Shown here one piece after another: positions 17,066 through 25,975 of a stretch of DNA of 64,000 nt (positions are counted from its first letter, which is position 1; every line of letters starts with the position of its first letter). The notes beneath the pieces were generated by a model that was not told where the DNA came from, searched no databases, and worked only from the letters and a program-made list of their open reading frames with translations. Position numbers and translations under genes: made by a program. This DNA is from Rhizobiales bacterium 2SD (GTDB lineage: Bacteria; Pseudomonadota; Alphaproteobacteria; Rhizobiales; Beijerinckiaceae), in NCBI GenBank assembly GCA_005502805.1, contig SCMY01000012.1, forward strand, positions 124,001 through 188,000, in the 5' to 3' direction.

Positions 17066-18976
17066 GTGCCTCGCCCCAATACGCCCCTCCTCGACAAGGT
17101 GCCCGATCCGGCCGCACTGCGCCGGCTCGACGATGCGCAGTTGCGCCAGCTCGCCGACGAACTCCGGGCCGAGACGATCGACGCCGTCTCGGTCACCGGC
17201 GGCCATCTCGGCGCAGGTCTCGGCGTGGTCGAGCTCACCGTTGCCCTGCACCATGTCTTCGACACGCCGCGCGACCGGCTGATCTGGGATGTCGGCCACC
17301 AGGCCTATCCGCACAAGATCCTGACCGGCCGCCGCGCCGAGATCCGCACGCTACGCCAGCCGGGCGGGCTTTCCGGTTTCACCAAGCGCTCGGAAAGCGA
17401 GTACGACCCGTTCGGCGCCGCCCATTCCTCGACCTCGATCTCGGCCGGGCTCGGCATGGCGGTCGGTCGCGATCTCGCGGGCGGGAAGAACAACGTCATC
17501 GCCGTGATCGGCGACGGCGCCATGTCGGCCGGCATGGCCTACGAGGCGATGAACAATGCCGGTGCGACCGGCTCGCGCCTCATCGTCATCCTCAACGACA
17601 ACGACATGTCGATCGCCCCACCGGTCGGGGCGATGTCGGCCTATCTCGCCCGCCTCGTCTCCGGCCGGACCTATCGCTCGCTGCGCGAGGTCGCCAAATA
17701 CCTGGCCGAGAGGCTGCCGCGCTTCTTCCACGAAAAGGCGAAGCGCACCGAAGAATATGCCCGTGGCTTCTGGACCGGCGGCACGCTCTTCGAAGAGTTA
17801 GGCTTCTACTATGTCGGCCCGATCGACGGGCATAATCTCGACCATCTCCTGCCGGTGCTGCGCAATGTCCGCGACGCGCAAACCGGGCCGATCCTCGTCC
17901 ATGTCGTGACGCAGAAGGGCAAGGGCTACGCCCCGGCCGAGGCCAGCGCCGACAAGTACCACGGCGTCGTCAAGTTCGACCCGGTCACCGGCCAGCAGGC
18001 CAAGGCGCCGGCGAACGCGCCGAGCTACACCAATGTCTTCGCCAATGCCCTGATCAAGGCGGCGCGCGAGGACGAGAAGATCGTCGCGGTGACCGCCGCC
18101 ATGCCGTCCGGCACCGGGCTCGACGCCTTCGGCAAGGAATTCCCGGGCCGCACCTTCGATGTCGGCATCGCCGAGCAGCACGCGGTGACCTTCGCGGCCG
18201 GCCTGGCGACCGAAGGCTTCAAGCCGTTCTGCGCGATCTATTCGACCTTCCTGCAGCGTGCCTACGACCAGGTCGTGCACGACGTCGCCATCCAGAAGCT
18301 GCCGGTGCGCTTCGCGCTCGACCGGGCCGGGCTGGTCGGCGCCGATGGCGCGACGCATGCGGGAGCCTTCGACGTCGCCTACCTCGCCTGCCTGCCCGAT
18401 ATGGTGGTGATGGCAGCGGCCGACGAGGCCGAGCTCACCCATATGGTTGCGACCGCCGCCGCCTATGACGCAGGGCCGATCGCCTTCCGCTATCCGCGCG
18501 GCGAAGGCGTCGGGGTCGAGATGCCCCAGCACGGCGTGCCGCTTGAGATCGGCAAGGGCCGGATCGTCAAGCAGGGGACGCAGGTCGCCCTGCTCTCGCT
18601 CGGCACGCGCCTCGCCGAATGCCTCACCGCCGCCGAGCAGCTCGGACAGCGCGGGCTTTCGACGACGGTCGCCGATGCCCGCTTCGCCAAGCCGCTCGAC
18701 GAGGACCTGATCCTGCGCCTAGCCCGCGAGCACGAGGTGCTGATCACAGTCGAGGAAGGCTCGGTCGGCGGCTTCGGCAGCCATGTCCTGCAGTTGCTGG
18801 CGCGCGAGGGCGCACTCGATCGCGGGCTGAAGATTCGCAGCCTGGTGCTGCCGGACATCTTCCAGGACCACAACAAGCCCGAGGTGATGTACGCACAGGC
18901 CGGTCTCGACGCCGCCGGGATCGTGCGCACCGTCGAGACCGCGCTCGGCCCCGCCAGCGCCATACGCCGCGCCTGA
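17066..18976 (+). CDS. dxs: 1-deoxy-D-xylulose-5-phosphate synthase
   Basis: The first enzyme of the MEP isoprenoid pathway: it condenses pyruvate and glyceraldehyde-3-phosphate with thiamine diphosphate. The 636-aa length is normal. The N-terminal TPP domain has [54 protein letters not shown] and the TPP/Mg motif [18 protein letters not shown]. The central Pyr domain has [20 protein letters not shown] and [18 protein letters not shown]. The C-terminal transketolase domain ends at ~620. It starts with GTG ([15 protein letters not shown]). tlyA follows 3 bases after the stop, an operon common in this order. Confidence 0.98.
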   Translation: MPRPNTPLLDKVPDPAALRRLDDAQLRQLADELRAETIDAVSVTGGHLGAGLGVVELTVALHHVFDTPRDRLIWDVGHQAYPHKILTGRRAEIRTLRQPGGLSGFTKRSESEYDPFGAAHSSTSISAGLGMAVGRDLAGGKNNVIAVIGDGAMSAGMAYEAMNNAGATGSRLIVILNDNDMSIAPPVGAMSAYLARLVSGRTYRSLREVAKYLAERLPRFFHEKAKRTEEYARGFWTGGTLFEELGFYYVGPIDGHNLDHLLPVLRNVRDAQTGPILVHVVTQKGKGYAPAEASADKYHGVVKFDPVTGQQAKAPANAPSYTNVFANALIKAAREDEKIVAVTAAMPSGTGLDAFGKEFPGRTFDVGIAEQHAVTFAAGLATEGFKPFCAIYSTFLQRAYDQVVHDVAIQKLPVRFALDRAGLVGADGATHAGAFDVAYLACLPDMVVMAAADEAELTHMVATAAAYDAGPIAFRYPRGEGVGVEMPQHGVPLEIGKGRIVKQGTQVALLSLGTRLAECLTAAEQLGQRGLSTTVADARFAKPLDEDLILRLAREHEVLITVEEGSVGGFGSHVLQLLAREGALDRGLKIRSLVLPDIFQDHNKPEVMYAQAGLDAAGIVRTVETALGPASAIRRA

Positions 18977-18979
18977 CGC

Positions 18980-19726
18980 ATGACCGCCGGCCTGCCGCGC
19001 CGGGTCCGCGCCGATCTGCTGCTGGTCGAGCGCGGCCTGTTCGAGAGCCGGGCGCGGGCGCAGGCGGCCATCGCTGCCGGGCTGGTCCGCGCGGACGGCG
19101 TCGTGCTGCGCAAGGCCTCGGAGACGGTTCCGGATACTGCATCGATCGAGGCGCAGGCCGCGCATCCTTACGTCTCGCGCGGCGGGGTGAAGCTGTCTGC
19201 CGCGCTCGACGCCTTCGGCTTCGACCCAGCGGGGCTGACCTGTCTCGATGTCGGCGCTTCGACCGGCGGCTTCAGCGACGTTCTGCTCCGGCGTGGGGCG
19301 GCGCATGTCTACGCCGTCGATGTCGGCCAGGCACAGTTGCACGAGAGCCTGCACGGGAATCCGCGCCTGACCAGCCTGGAGAGCCAGGACATCCGCACGC
19401 TCGATCCCGGCCTGTTCAGGCAAGCGCCGGCGCTCGCCGTGATCGATGTCAGCTTCATCTCGCTGAAGCTCGTGCTGCCGGCGGTCGCGGCGCTGCTGGC
19501 GCCGCGGTCCCGGCTGATCGCGCTGGTGAAGCCGCAATTCGAAACGAAGCGCTCGGCGCTGAAGAAGGGTGTGCTGCGGGACGAGGCGCTGCGGCAGCAG
19601 ATCTGCACGGAGATATCGGACGTCGCCGTGAGCCTCGGCTTTGCCGTCAGCGGGCTGATCTCCTCCCCGATCGAGGGCGGCGATGGCAACCGCGAACTCC
19701 TGCTCGGCGGCGAGCGAACAGCCTAG
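18980..19726 (+). CDS. tlyA: TlyA-family rRNA 2'-O-methyltransferase
   Basis: A 248-aa protein: an N-terminal S4 RNA-binding domain (RADLLLVERGLFESRARAQAAIAAGLVRADG) followed by an FtsJ/RrmJ-type methyltransferase. It shows YVSRGGVKLSAAL, the SAM motif LDVGASTGGFSDVLL, VYAVDVGQAQL, IDVSFISLKLVLP and LVKPQFE. The K, D and K residues in those blocks match the catalytic tetrad of TlyA, which methylates 16S and 23S rRNA ribose; hemolysin labels for the family are historical. It is translated as the second gene of the dxs operon, and its stop overlaps the convergent gene by 4 bases. Confidence 0.95.
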   Translation: MTAGLPRRVRADLLLVERGLFESRARAQAAIAAGLVRADGVVLRKASETVPDTASIEAQAAHPYVSRGGVKLSAALDAFGFDPAGLTCLDVGASTGGFSDVLLRRGAAHVYAVDVGQAQLHESLHGNPRLTSLESQDIRTLDPGLFRQAPALAVIDVSFISLKLVLPAVAALLAPRSRLIALVKPQFETKRSALKKGVLRDEALRQQICTEISDVAVSLGFAVSGLISSPIEGGDGNRELLLGGERTA

Positions 19727-20208
19727 CCCGCCATCACGGCATCGACATCGGCCTGCACGGCATTTGGATCGATATAGGCCGCCTCGCCCTGACCGTTGGC
19801 GTTGATGAAGGCGGTGGCGCGGGCGATCAGGCGGCGAAGCGACAGGCTGGCGACGTCGACGATCAGCCCCGGATCCTCCTCGGCCGGCATCTCATCGAGC
19901 AACGCGGTCGCCGTATAGATCAGGCGTTCCATGGCGGCGCAGAGGGTTTCGAAGCTCTCCGCCTCGCGCTGGCCGAGCGAGCGATAGGCGGCCATAGCTT
20001 CGCCGGCGCAACGCAGCGGCGATGTCGCGAAATGCTCGACATAGCTGACGGCGCGCCAGACCTTGAGGTCCTCGACGATCTCGCGGTCCATCGGCACCAT
20101 CTCAAGCAGCATCAGCGCCTCGCTGTGCCGGTTGAGGTAGTCGGTCGAAAGCTGCGGAGCTGTCCAGTCCGCCGCGGTCGCTGATGTCTCGGTCGCGGAA
20201 GCAGACAT
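19723..20208 (-). CDS. Conserved-looking helical protein, function unknown
   Basis: 161 aa from ATG 20208 (MSASATETSATAADW). A GTG at 20271 would add 21 residues but has no SD and low-complexity sequence. The protein is mostly helical, with a LLEMVPMDREIVEDLKVWRAVSYVEHFATSPLRCAGEAM core and no signal peptide or membrane helix. I see no catalytic motif and do not recognise the family. It overlaps the tlyA stop by 4 bases and is divergent from the SRAP gene. Confidence 0.65.
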   Translation of the reverse strand: MSASATETSATAADWTAPQLSTDYLNRHSEALMLLEMVPMDREIVEDLKVWRAVSYVEHFATSPLRCAGEAMAAYRSLGQREAESFETLCAAMERLIYTATALLDEMPAEEDPGLIVDVASLSLRRLIARATAFINANGQGEAAYIDPNAVQADVDAVMAG

Positions 20209-20294
20209 GAAGAGCCCCGAAGCGGCGCGACTATGCTGTGCCAACCGCAAACAAAGTCTTGATCCGGTCACGATAAGGCGAAAGTGATCGGGAG

Positions 20295-21053
20295 ATGTGT
20301 GGTCGCTATGCCATTACCTTGCCGCCCGAGGCGATGCGCGAAGCCTTCGCCTATCGCGAGCAGCCGAACTTCCCGCCGCGCTACAATATCGCGCCGACGC
20401 AGCCGGTGCCGGTGGTACGCCTCGACGAAGGCCGGCGCCAGTTCATCCTGATGCGCTGGGGCTTCATCCCGGGCTGGGTCAAGAATCCCAAGGACTATCC
20501 CTTGGTCATCAATGTCCGCAGCGAGAGCGCCAGCGAGAAGCCCTCCTTCCGCGCCGCTCTCACCCGCCGGCGCTGCCTGATGCCGGCCGATGGCTTCTAT
20601 GAGTGGCACCGCCTCGGCGAAGGCCGCCAGCAGGAGAACCGGCCCTATCTCTTCCGGAGGCCGGATCGCGACTTCTTCGCTTTCGCGGCGCTGTGGGAGA
20701 CCTGGCACAGCCAGGACGGCTCCGAGATCGACACGGTCGCGATCGTCACCGGTCCGGCGAACGGGCAGATGGCGGCGATCCATCATCGCTCGCCGGTCGT
20801 CGTGCCGCCCGAAGCATTCGACGCCTGGCTCGATCCCATGGCGGAGCCTGCGACCGTGCAGAGCCTGATGCGGCCGCCTCCCGACGATTTCTTCGAGATG
20901 TTCCGGCTCGGCGCCAGCGTGAACAAGGTCGCCAATGACGGGCCGGAGGTGCAGGAGCCCTTCGATCCTGCTTCGGAACCGACCCCCGCTCCAAAGCCCG
21001 CCATGCGCTCCCGTCGGGGCGGCCCCGACGATGCACAGGGCAGCCTGTTCTAG
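20295..21053 (+). CDS. SOS response-associated peptidase (SRAP/HMCES/YedK)
   Basis: A 252-aa SRAP protein that crosslinks to abasic sites in single-stranded DNA. The N-terminus MCGRYAITLPPE supplies Cys2, the nucleophile after Met removal. Other family blocks are PRYNIAPTQPVPVVR, RWGFIPGWVKNPK, NVRSESASEKPSFRAALTRRRCLMPADGFYEWHR (catalytic Asn and Glu) and IHHRSPVVVPPEAFDAWL (catalytic His). The C-terminus has a low-complexity tail ending RGGPDDAQGSLF. I found no GTTC-N7-GTTC LexA box in the 86-bp upstream gap, so SOS control is not evident. Confidence 0.95.
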   Translation: MCGRYAITLPPEAMREAFAYREQPNFPPRYNIAPTQPVPVVRLDEGRRQFILMRWGFIPGWVKNPKDYPLVINVRSESASEKPSFRAALTRRRCLMPADGFYEWHRLGEGRQQENRPYLFRRPDRDFFAFAALWETWHSQDGSEIDTVAIVTGPANGQMAAIHHRSPVVVPPEAFDAWLDPMAEPATVQSLMRPPPDDFFEMFRLGASVNKVANDGPEVQEPFDPASEPTPAPKPAMRSRRGGPDDAQGSLF

Positions 21054-21115
21054 CGCAGTCCACCGCGGCGCGCTTACTCTGGTCCCAAACGAGACCAAGA
21101 GAGGGAACGCACGAG

Positions 21116-22723
21116 ATGGATGGCCGCCGCCCGACGATGAGCTCCCTGCACGGCATGGTCGCCGCCGCCCACCCGCTGGCGGCGCAGGCCGGCGCACGCA
21201 TCCTCAGCCAGGGCGGCAATGTGTTCGACGCGGTCGGCGCGGTCGCGGCGGCACTCAACGTGGTCGAGCCGTTCATGTCGAGCCTTGCCGGCATGGGCTC
21301 GGCGATCATGTGGGTCGCTGCCGAGAAACGCGTGCGTGTGCTCGATTTCGTGCCGCCCGTGCCGGAGAGCTTCCCGCTCGAACGCTTCACGCAACGTTCC
21401 GATCTGGAGCGCGGGGCGCTCGCCGTCGCTCCGCCCGGCAACATTGCCGGCTGGTGCGAGCTCAACCGCGCCTATGGCCGGCTGCCGCTGGAGCAGATAT
21501 TCGCGCCAGCGATCGCGCTCGCGCAGGACGGCTTCCCGATCGCCGAGTTCGGCGTGACCGAGTTCAACGAGCAGGCGCCGCTCTTGCGCGAGCGGCCGGA
21601 GCTCTATGAGCACTGGGCGCGCAACTATCTGCGCGACGGCGCAACCAGCGTCACGCTCGGGCATATCCTGCGCCAGCCGGAGCTGGCCGCGACCCTGCGC
21701 GACATCGCCGCCAAGGGGCCGGATCATCTCTACCGGGGTGCGCTCGGCGAGACCATCACCAACCATCTCAAGGCGCAAGGTGGCACGCTGACCATGGCCG
21801 ATCTCGCCAGGGTCGCCCCGCGCTGGCGCGAGCCGCTCGCCGCCGCCTATCGCGACCGGCAGGTGCATGTGCCGCCGCCGGCCTGCGAGGGCTTCCAGTT
21901 CCTCCTGACCCTGCGCATCCTCGACGGCTTCGATCTCGGCAAGCTCGAACGCAACGGCACCGAGCATCTGGATATCGTCTATCGCGCCATCCGCCTCGCC
22001 GCCGGCGTCCGGATCGCCCACAACAACCCCGCGCCCGAGAAGCTCACGGAAATCCTCTCCGATGCCTTCGTCGAGCGGCTGCGGACGCGGGCCCGCGACG
22101 GCAAGCCGATCGACGGGCCGACCGAGCAATGGATGCCGCAGGCGCCAGCCGGCGAGGATCCCGGCCACACCACCTCGTTCTCGATCGCCGATCGCGAAGG
22201 CAACATGATCTGCGTGACGCAGAGCATCGGCAGCCCCTTCGGCAGTGGCGTCGTGGTGCCGGGCACCGGGCTCTGCCTCAACAACTTCCTCTACTGGGCC
22301 GATGTCCAGCCCGGCAGCCCGAACCGCTCGCTGCCCGGCTCGGAACTGCCGATGTGCATGTCGCCGACGCTCTCGACCCGGGACGGCGCGCCGGTGCTCG
22401 CGCTTGGCACACCCGGCAGCTACGGCATCATGCAGACGCAGGTGCAGGCCATGGTCCAGCATGTTGATTTCAGCTTAGCCCTGCAGGATGCGATCGAGGC
22501 GCCGCGAGCCCGGCTCTGGGACGGCCGCGAGGTCGAAGTCGAGAACCGCGTTTCCGCAGGGACGATCGCGGCGCTGGCCGAGCGCGGGCATCGCATCTTC
22601 GCCAATGAGGGCGGCTGGACGATGCGCGTTGGCGGCATGCAGGCGGTCTCGCGCGATTCGGCGACCGGGCGGCTCACCGGCGCCTGCGATCCGCGTCGCG
22701 ACGGCTATGTCGCGACGCCCTGA
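21116..22723 (+). CDS. Gamma-glutamyltransferase family protein
   Basis: 535 aa. An Ntn hydrolase that self-cleaves before a catalytic threonine, here Thr352 in GEDPGHTTSFSIADREGNMICVTQSIGSPFGSGVV. Other GGT blocks are VAAAHPLAAQAGARILSQGGNVFDA and GTPGSYGIMQTQVQAMVQHVDF. No signal peptide is visible (MDGRRPTMSSLHGMV), unlike the secreted glutathione-degrading GGTs, so a cytoplasmic role on gamma-glutamyl or cephalosporin-like amide substrates is possible. The SD GAGGGA precedes the ATG. The region just upstream contains TGGTC-N8-GACCA (21080-21097). Confidence 0.9.
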   Translation: MDGRRPTMSSLHGMVAAAHPLAAQAGARILSQGGNVFDAVGAVAAALNVVEPFMSSLAGMGSAIMWVAAEKRVRVLDFVPPVPESFPLERFTQRSDLERGALAVAPPGNIAGWCELNRAYGRLPLEQIFAPAIALAQDGFPIAEFGVTEFNEQAPLLRERPELYEHWARNYLRDGATSVTLGHILRQPELAATLRDIAAKGPDHLYRGALGETITNHLKAQGGTLTMADLARVAPRWREPLAAAYRDRQVHVPPPACEGFQFLLTLRILDGFDLGKLERNGTEHLDIVYRAIRLAAGVRIAHNNPAPEKLTEILSDAFVERLRTRARDGKPIDGPTEQWMPQAPAGEDPGHTTSFSIADREGNMICVTQSIGSPFGSGVVVPGTGLCLNNFLYWADVQPGSPNRSLPGSELPMCMSPTLSTRDGAPVLALGTPGSYGIMQTQVQAMVQHVDFSLALQDAIEAPRARLWDGREVEVENRVSAGTIAALAERGHRIFANEGGWTMRVGGMQAVSRDSATGRLTGACDPRRDGYVATP

Positions 22724-22780
22724 GCGCCCGCCGCGCTGGATCGGGCACGCTTCATTGGCGGCTCCAAGGTTGGAAGCATT

Positions 22781-23923
22781 TTGAGCACCACCCCAGATGA
22801 CCTGAATGCCTGGCTCACGGGCACATTGCTGCCGGGCTGGATCGCCCGCGCCTTCGACCCGGCGCGGCCCGGGTTCGTCGAATATCTCAAGCCAGACGGG
22901 ACGCCAGAGGTCGGCGATCTGCGCACGACGCTGGTGACGGCCCGGCTGACCTATGTCTTCAGCCACGCGCATCTGCTCGGCGTGCCCGGCGCGCTTGCCG
23001 CGGCGCGCCACGGCTTCAGCTTTCTGACCAGTGCGTGCAGAGGCACCGACAGACGCTTCGTCCACTCCTGCACGGCGCAAGGAGAGGTTGTCGACGGCAG
23101 GTCCGACTTCTACGACCTCGCCTTCGTTCTGTTCGCGCTCGGCTGGTTCATGAAGGCGACCGGCGAGACACAGGCTCTGACGATCGCCGGCGAGGTGATG
23201 GATTTCCTCGAAGGCGAGCTGGCGCATCCGGCAGGTGGTTTTCGCGAGGACACGCTCGACACCCAGCCGCGGCGCCAGAACCCGCATATGCACCTGCTCG
23301 AGGCCTGCCACGCCTTCGCGGCAGTCTCGCCCGACCCGCGCTGGCTGACGGCGGCCGACCGGCTCGTGCAGCTGATGCGGAAGCGGATGCTGGACGCCGA
23401 TGGCACGCTCGGCGAGTTTTTCGACGAGAAATGGGCGGCCTTCCCTGGCCCGCGCGGCCTGATCCGCGAGCCCGGCCATCATTTCGAGTGGACCTGGCTG
23501 CTCTATCACCACGAGCAGCTGACCGGTTCGAGCAAGGCGCGCGAGACGGCCCGCAGGCTCCATGCGTTCGGGCAGCGTCAGGTCGACGCTCCCGCAAACT
23601 CGTCGCGGCTCGTCGTGAACGAGGTCGACCCGGCAGGGCGTGTGCTGAACGGCGCTGCGCTGCTCTGGCCGCAGACCGAATATCTGAAAGCACTGGTCGC
23701 ACGGATCGAATTCGAGGGTGACACCAACGCTGCAGCGCAGCTCGAACAGCATCTGCGCCTGATGTTCCGGCACTTCGTCGATGCCGAGAGCGGAATCTGG
23801 GTCAACCAGCTCGACGATGCGAGGCAACCGATCAGCGAGCGAGTGCCGGTCCGGGTGCTCTATCACCTCGTGCTGGCGCTCGCCGAAGTCTGCCGCGTCA
23901 CCAGGGGTAGCGCTTCCCTCTAA
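22781..23923 (+). CDS. AGE-family N-acylglucosamine 2-epimerase / sugar isomerase
   Basis: A 380-aa (alpha/alpha)6-barrel enzyme. Motifs of the AGE/YihS/mannose-isomerase family are TTLVTARLTYVFSHAHLLG, RSDFYDLAFVLFALGWFMKATGE, RRQNPHMHLLEACHAF and EPGHHFEWTWLLYHHEQL (the catalytic histidines). The start is TTG at 22781 with GGAAG just upstream; no better ATG exists. The reaction is either epimerisation of N-acyl-hexosamine or aldose-ketose isomerisation of mannose, and the sequence does not decide. It overlaps the convergent DUF4166 gene by 4 bases. Confidence 0.88.
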   Translation: MSTTPDDLNAWLTGTLLPGWIARAFDPARPGFVEYLKPDGTPEVGDLRTTLVTARLTYVFSHAHLLGVPGALAAARHGFSFLTSACRGTDRRFVHSCTAQGEVVDGRSDFYDLAFVLFALGWFMKATGETQALTIAGEVMDFLEGELAHPAGGFREDTLDTQPRRQNPHMHLLEACHAFAAVSPDPRWLTAADRLVQLMRKRMLDADGTLGEFFDEKWAAFPGPRGLIREPGHHFEWTWLLYHHEQLTGSSKARETARRLHAFGQRQVDAPANSSRLVVNEVDPAGRVLNGAALLWPQTEYLKALVARIEFEGDTNAAAQLEQHLRLMFRHFVDAESGIWVNQLDDARQPISERVPVRVLYHLVLALAEVCRVTRGSASL

Positions 23924-24546
23924 GGCTCGCCGGTCGCAGCCTCGTCCGGCAGCGCAAAGGCGCCGCTATAGCGGAACAGCTCGCCAAACAGAGGATGCTT
24001 CAGCGTCATCCGCATGCTGAAGCTGCGCTCGTCGATCGGCCGCTCCTCGATATAGCCAGTGCCGAGGAGAAGACCGACGGGCAGCGGCAGATCGCGGCCG
24101 AAGAGCCGCCAGACATAACCTTCGTCGCGAAAGACCAGAGCGCCCTCCTCCGCCGTCACCCTGAGGCGCATGCCGATGCCAAAGCGGACGAACTCGATGA
24201 CTTGGTTCGGGCCGGTCTGCTGCATATGCGAGCGGAAGTGGAAGGGCTCGCGGCCAGTGAAATGGAATATCCGATTCCAGTGCAGCGTCCCGTCGCCCGG
24301 CCGGGCGGTATAGTGGACCTCGATCGGCACGTCGCGGCCACGATAGGGCACCAGCGCGCCGACGATCCGGGCGAAGGGCAGCAGCACCTTGGCGAAGGCG
24401 CTGTGCTCGACTTCGTGCATCACCCCTTCGACACAGATGTAATCGTCGCTGAACGGGCGCAGGAAGTAATGGCGCCGGATGACCTCACCGAGCCGGTGCC
24501 AGTCCTCGCCGAGCACCTCCTGGAAGACCGGCCGGCGCTCGCTCAT
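23920..24546 (-). CDS. DUF4166 domain protein
   Basis: A 208-aa single-domain DUF4166 protein with no signal peptide. Typical features are FQEVLGEDWHRLGEVIRRHYFLRPFSDDYICVEGVM, GRDVPIEVHYTARPGDGTLHWNRIFHF and the C-terminal RSFSMRMTLKHPLFGELFRYSGAF. In other bacteria this domain also occurs fused to reductases, and its function is not established. It follows the FAD-linked oxidoreductase by 3 bases on the same strand, so it is probably the last gene of a run with it. Confidence 0.8.
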   Translation of the reverse strand: MSERRPVFQEVLGEDWHRLGEVIRRHYFLRPFSDDYICVEGVMHEVEHSAFAKVLLPFARIVGALVPYRGRDVPIEVHYTARPGDGTLHWNRIFHFTGREPFHFRSHMQQTGPNQVIEFVRFGIGMRLRVTAEEGALVFRDEGYVWRLFGRDLPLPVGLLLGTGYIEERPIDERSFSMRMTLKHPLFGELFRYSGAFALPDEAATGEP

Positions 24547-24549
24547 CCG

Positions 24550-25956
24550 CTAAAGCACCGAGCCGGGATTGAGCACGCCCTTGGGGTCGAGCGCCGCCTT
24601 TACCGTCCGCATCAGGTCGAGTTCGACCGGGTCCTTGACGCCCGGCAGCAGCGAGCGCTTGAGGCGGCCGATGCCGTGCTCGGCCGAGATCGAGCCCTTG
24701 AGCTCGGTGACGATGGCGTGCACTGCCTCGTTCATCGCGCCCCAACCGGCAAGATAGGCCGCCTTGTCGGCGCCGACCGGCTGGCTGACGTTGAAGTGGA
24801 TATTGCCGTCGCCGAGATGGCCGAAGGGCACCGGCCGGCAGCCCGGCACCATCTCCTCGACCTTGGCGACGGCGCGCTTGAGGAATTCCGGCGCCACCTG
24901 GAGGGGCACCGAGACATCGTGCTTGATCGAGCCGCCCTCATGGGTCTGCACCTCCGAGAGCATCTCGCGCAGCTTCCAGAGATCCGCGCGCTGGCCGAGC
25001 GAGCCGGCGAGCACGGCATCGGTGACCAGCCCGTCCTCCAGCGCCTCGCCGAGAAAAGCTTCGACCGCGTCGGTGAGCCCGACCTCGGCCTGAGCGCAGA
25101 CCTCCATCAGGACATACCAGGGCGACGGCTCCGACAACGGGTCGCGGGCACCGCTGGCATGGCGGACGACGAAGTCGAGGCCGATGCGCGGCATGATCTC
25201 GAAGGTGGTGAGCGTGCCGCCGGCGCTGGCCTTGGCCTTGTTCAGCAGCGCAAGCGCGGCTTCCGGATCGGGCACGGCAAGGAAGGCCGTGGCGCGGGCC
25301 GCCGGCAGCGGGAAGAGCTTCAGCACGGCTGCGGTGATGATGCCGAGCGTGCCTTCCGAGCCGATGAAGAGGTTCTTGAGGTCGTAGCCGGTATTGTCCT
25401 TGCGCAGCTGACGCAGACCGTTCCAGACCCGGCCATCGGCGAGGACGACCTCGAGGCCGAGGCAGAGCTCGCGAGCGTTGCCATAGGCGATCACAGCCGT
25501 GCCGCCGGCATTGGCCGAGAGATTGCCGCCGACCGTGCAGGAGCCCTCCGAGGCGAGCGAAAGCGGGAAGAGCCGCCCGGCGGCCTGCGCCGCCTCCTGC
25601 GCCTTCTGCAGGATGACGCCGGCCTCGACGGTCATGGTGTCGCCGTCGGCATCGACCGAGCGGATCCTGTCGAGCCGCTGCAGCGACAGGATGATCTCCC
25701 GGCCGTCGGCGACCGGAACCTGGCCGCCGACCATGCCGGTATTGCCGCCCTGCGGCACGACCCTCACGCCGGTCTCGTTCGCCCATTTCATCACGGCCGA
25801 CACCTCGGCGACCGAGCCCGGCCGCACCACGGCCTGGGCCTTGCCGTGGAAGAGGCCGCGCGGCTCCTTGAGAAAGGGCACCATCGCATCGGCGTCGGTG
25901 ATGACGTTCTTGGCGCCGACGATGCCGGCCAGAGCTTCGATAACGGGCGCGCTCAT
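24550..25956 (-). CDS. FAD-linked D-2-hydroxyacid dehydrogenase (GlcD/D2HGDH-like)
   Basis: A 468-aa VAO/PCMH-type flavoprotein. The FAD-binding domain shows VVRPGSVAEVSAVMKWANETGVRVVPQGGNTGMVGGQVP, SLASEGSCTVGGNLSANAGGTAVIAYGNARELCLGLEVVLADG and LFIGSEGTLGIITAAVLKLFP. The C-terminal FAD-oxidase cap ends FGHLGDGNIHFNVSQP, EHGIGRLKRS and LDPKGVLNPG. This is the D-2-hydroxyglutarate/D-lactate dehydrogenase group; the exact substrate cannot be told. It is followed by the DUF4166 gene, and its start is 19 bases after the stop of the methyltransferase gene, so the three genes may be one transcript. Confidence 0.92.
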   Translation of the reverse strand: MSAPVIEALAGIVGAKNVITDADAMVPFLKEPRGLFHGKAQAVVRPGSVAEVSAVMKWANETGVRVVPQGGNTGMVGGQVPVADGREIILSLQRLDRIRSVDADGDTMTVEAGVILQKAQEAAQAAGRLFPLSLASEGSCTVGGNLSANAGGTAVIAYGNARELCLGLEVVLADGRVWNGLRQLRKDNTGYDLKNLFIGSEGTLGIITAAVLKLFPLPAARATAFLAVPDPEAALALLNKAKASAGGTLTTFEIMPRIGLDFVVRHASGARDPLSEPSPWYVLMEVCAQAEVGLTDAVEAFLGEALEDGLVTDAVLAGSLGQRADLWKLREMLSEVQTHEGGSIKHDVSVPLQVAPEFLKRAVAKVEEMVPGCRPVPFGHLGDGNIHFNVSQPVGADKAAYLAGWGAMNEAVHAIVTELKGSISAEHGIGRLKRSLLPGVKDPVELDLMRTVKAALDPKGVLNPGSVL

Positions 25957-25975
25957 CCTGCCTCCGGAGACCTGA

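Noticed and set aside
20209-20294. LexA box before the SRAP gene
   Set aside because: No GTTC-N7-GTTC or similar match could be found in the 86-bp gap.
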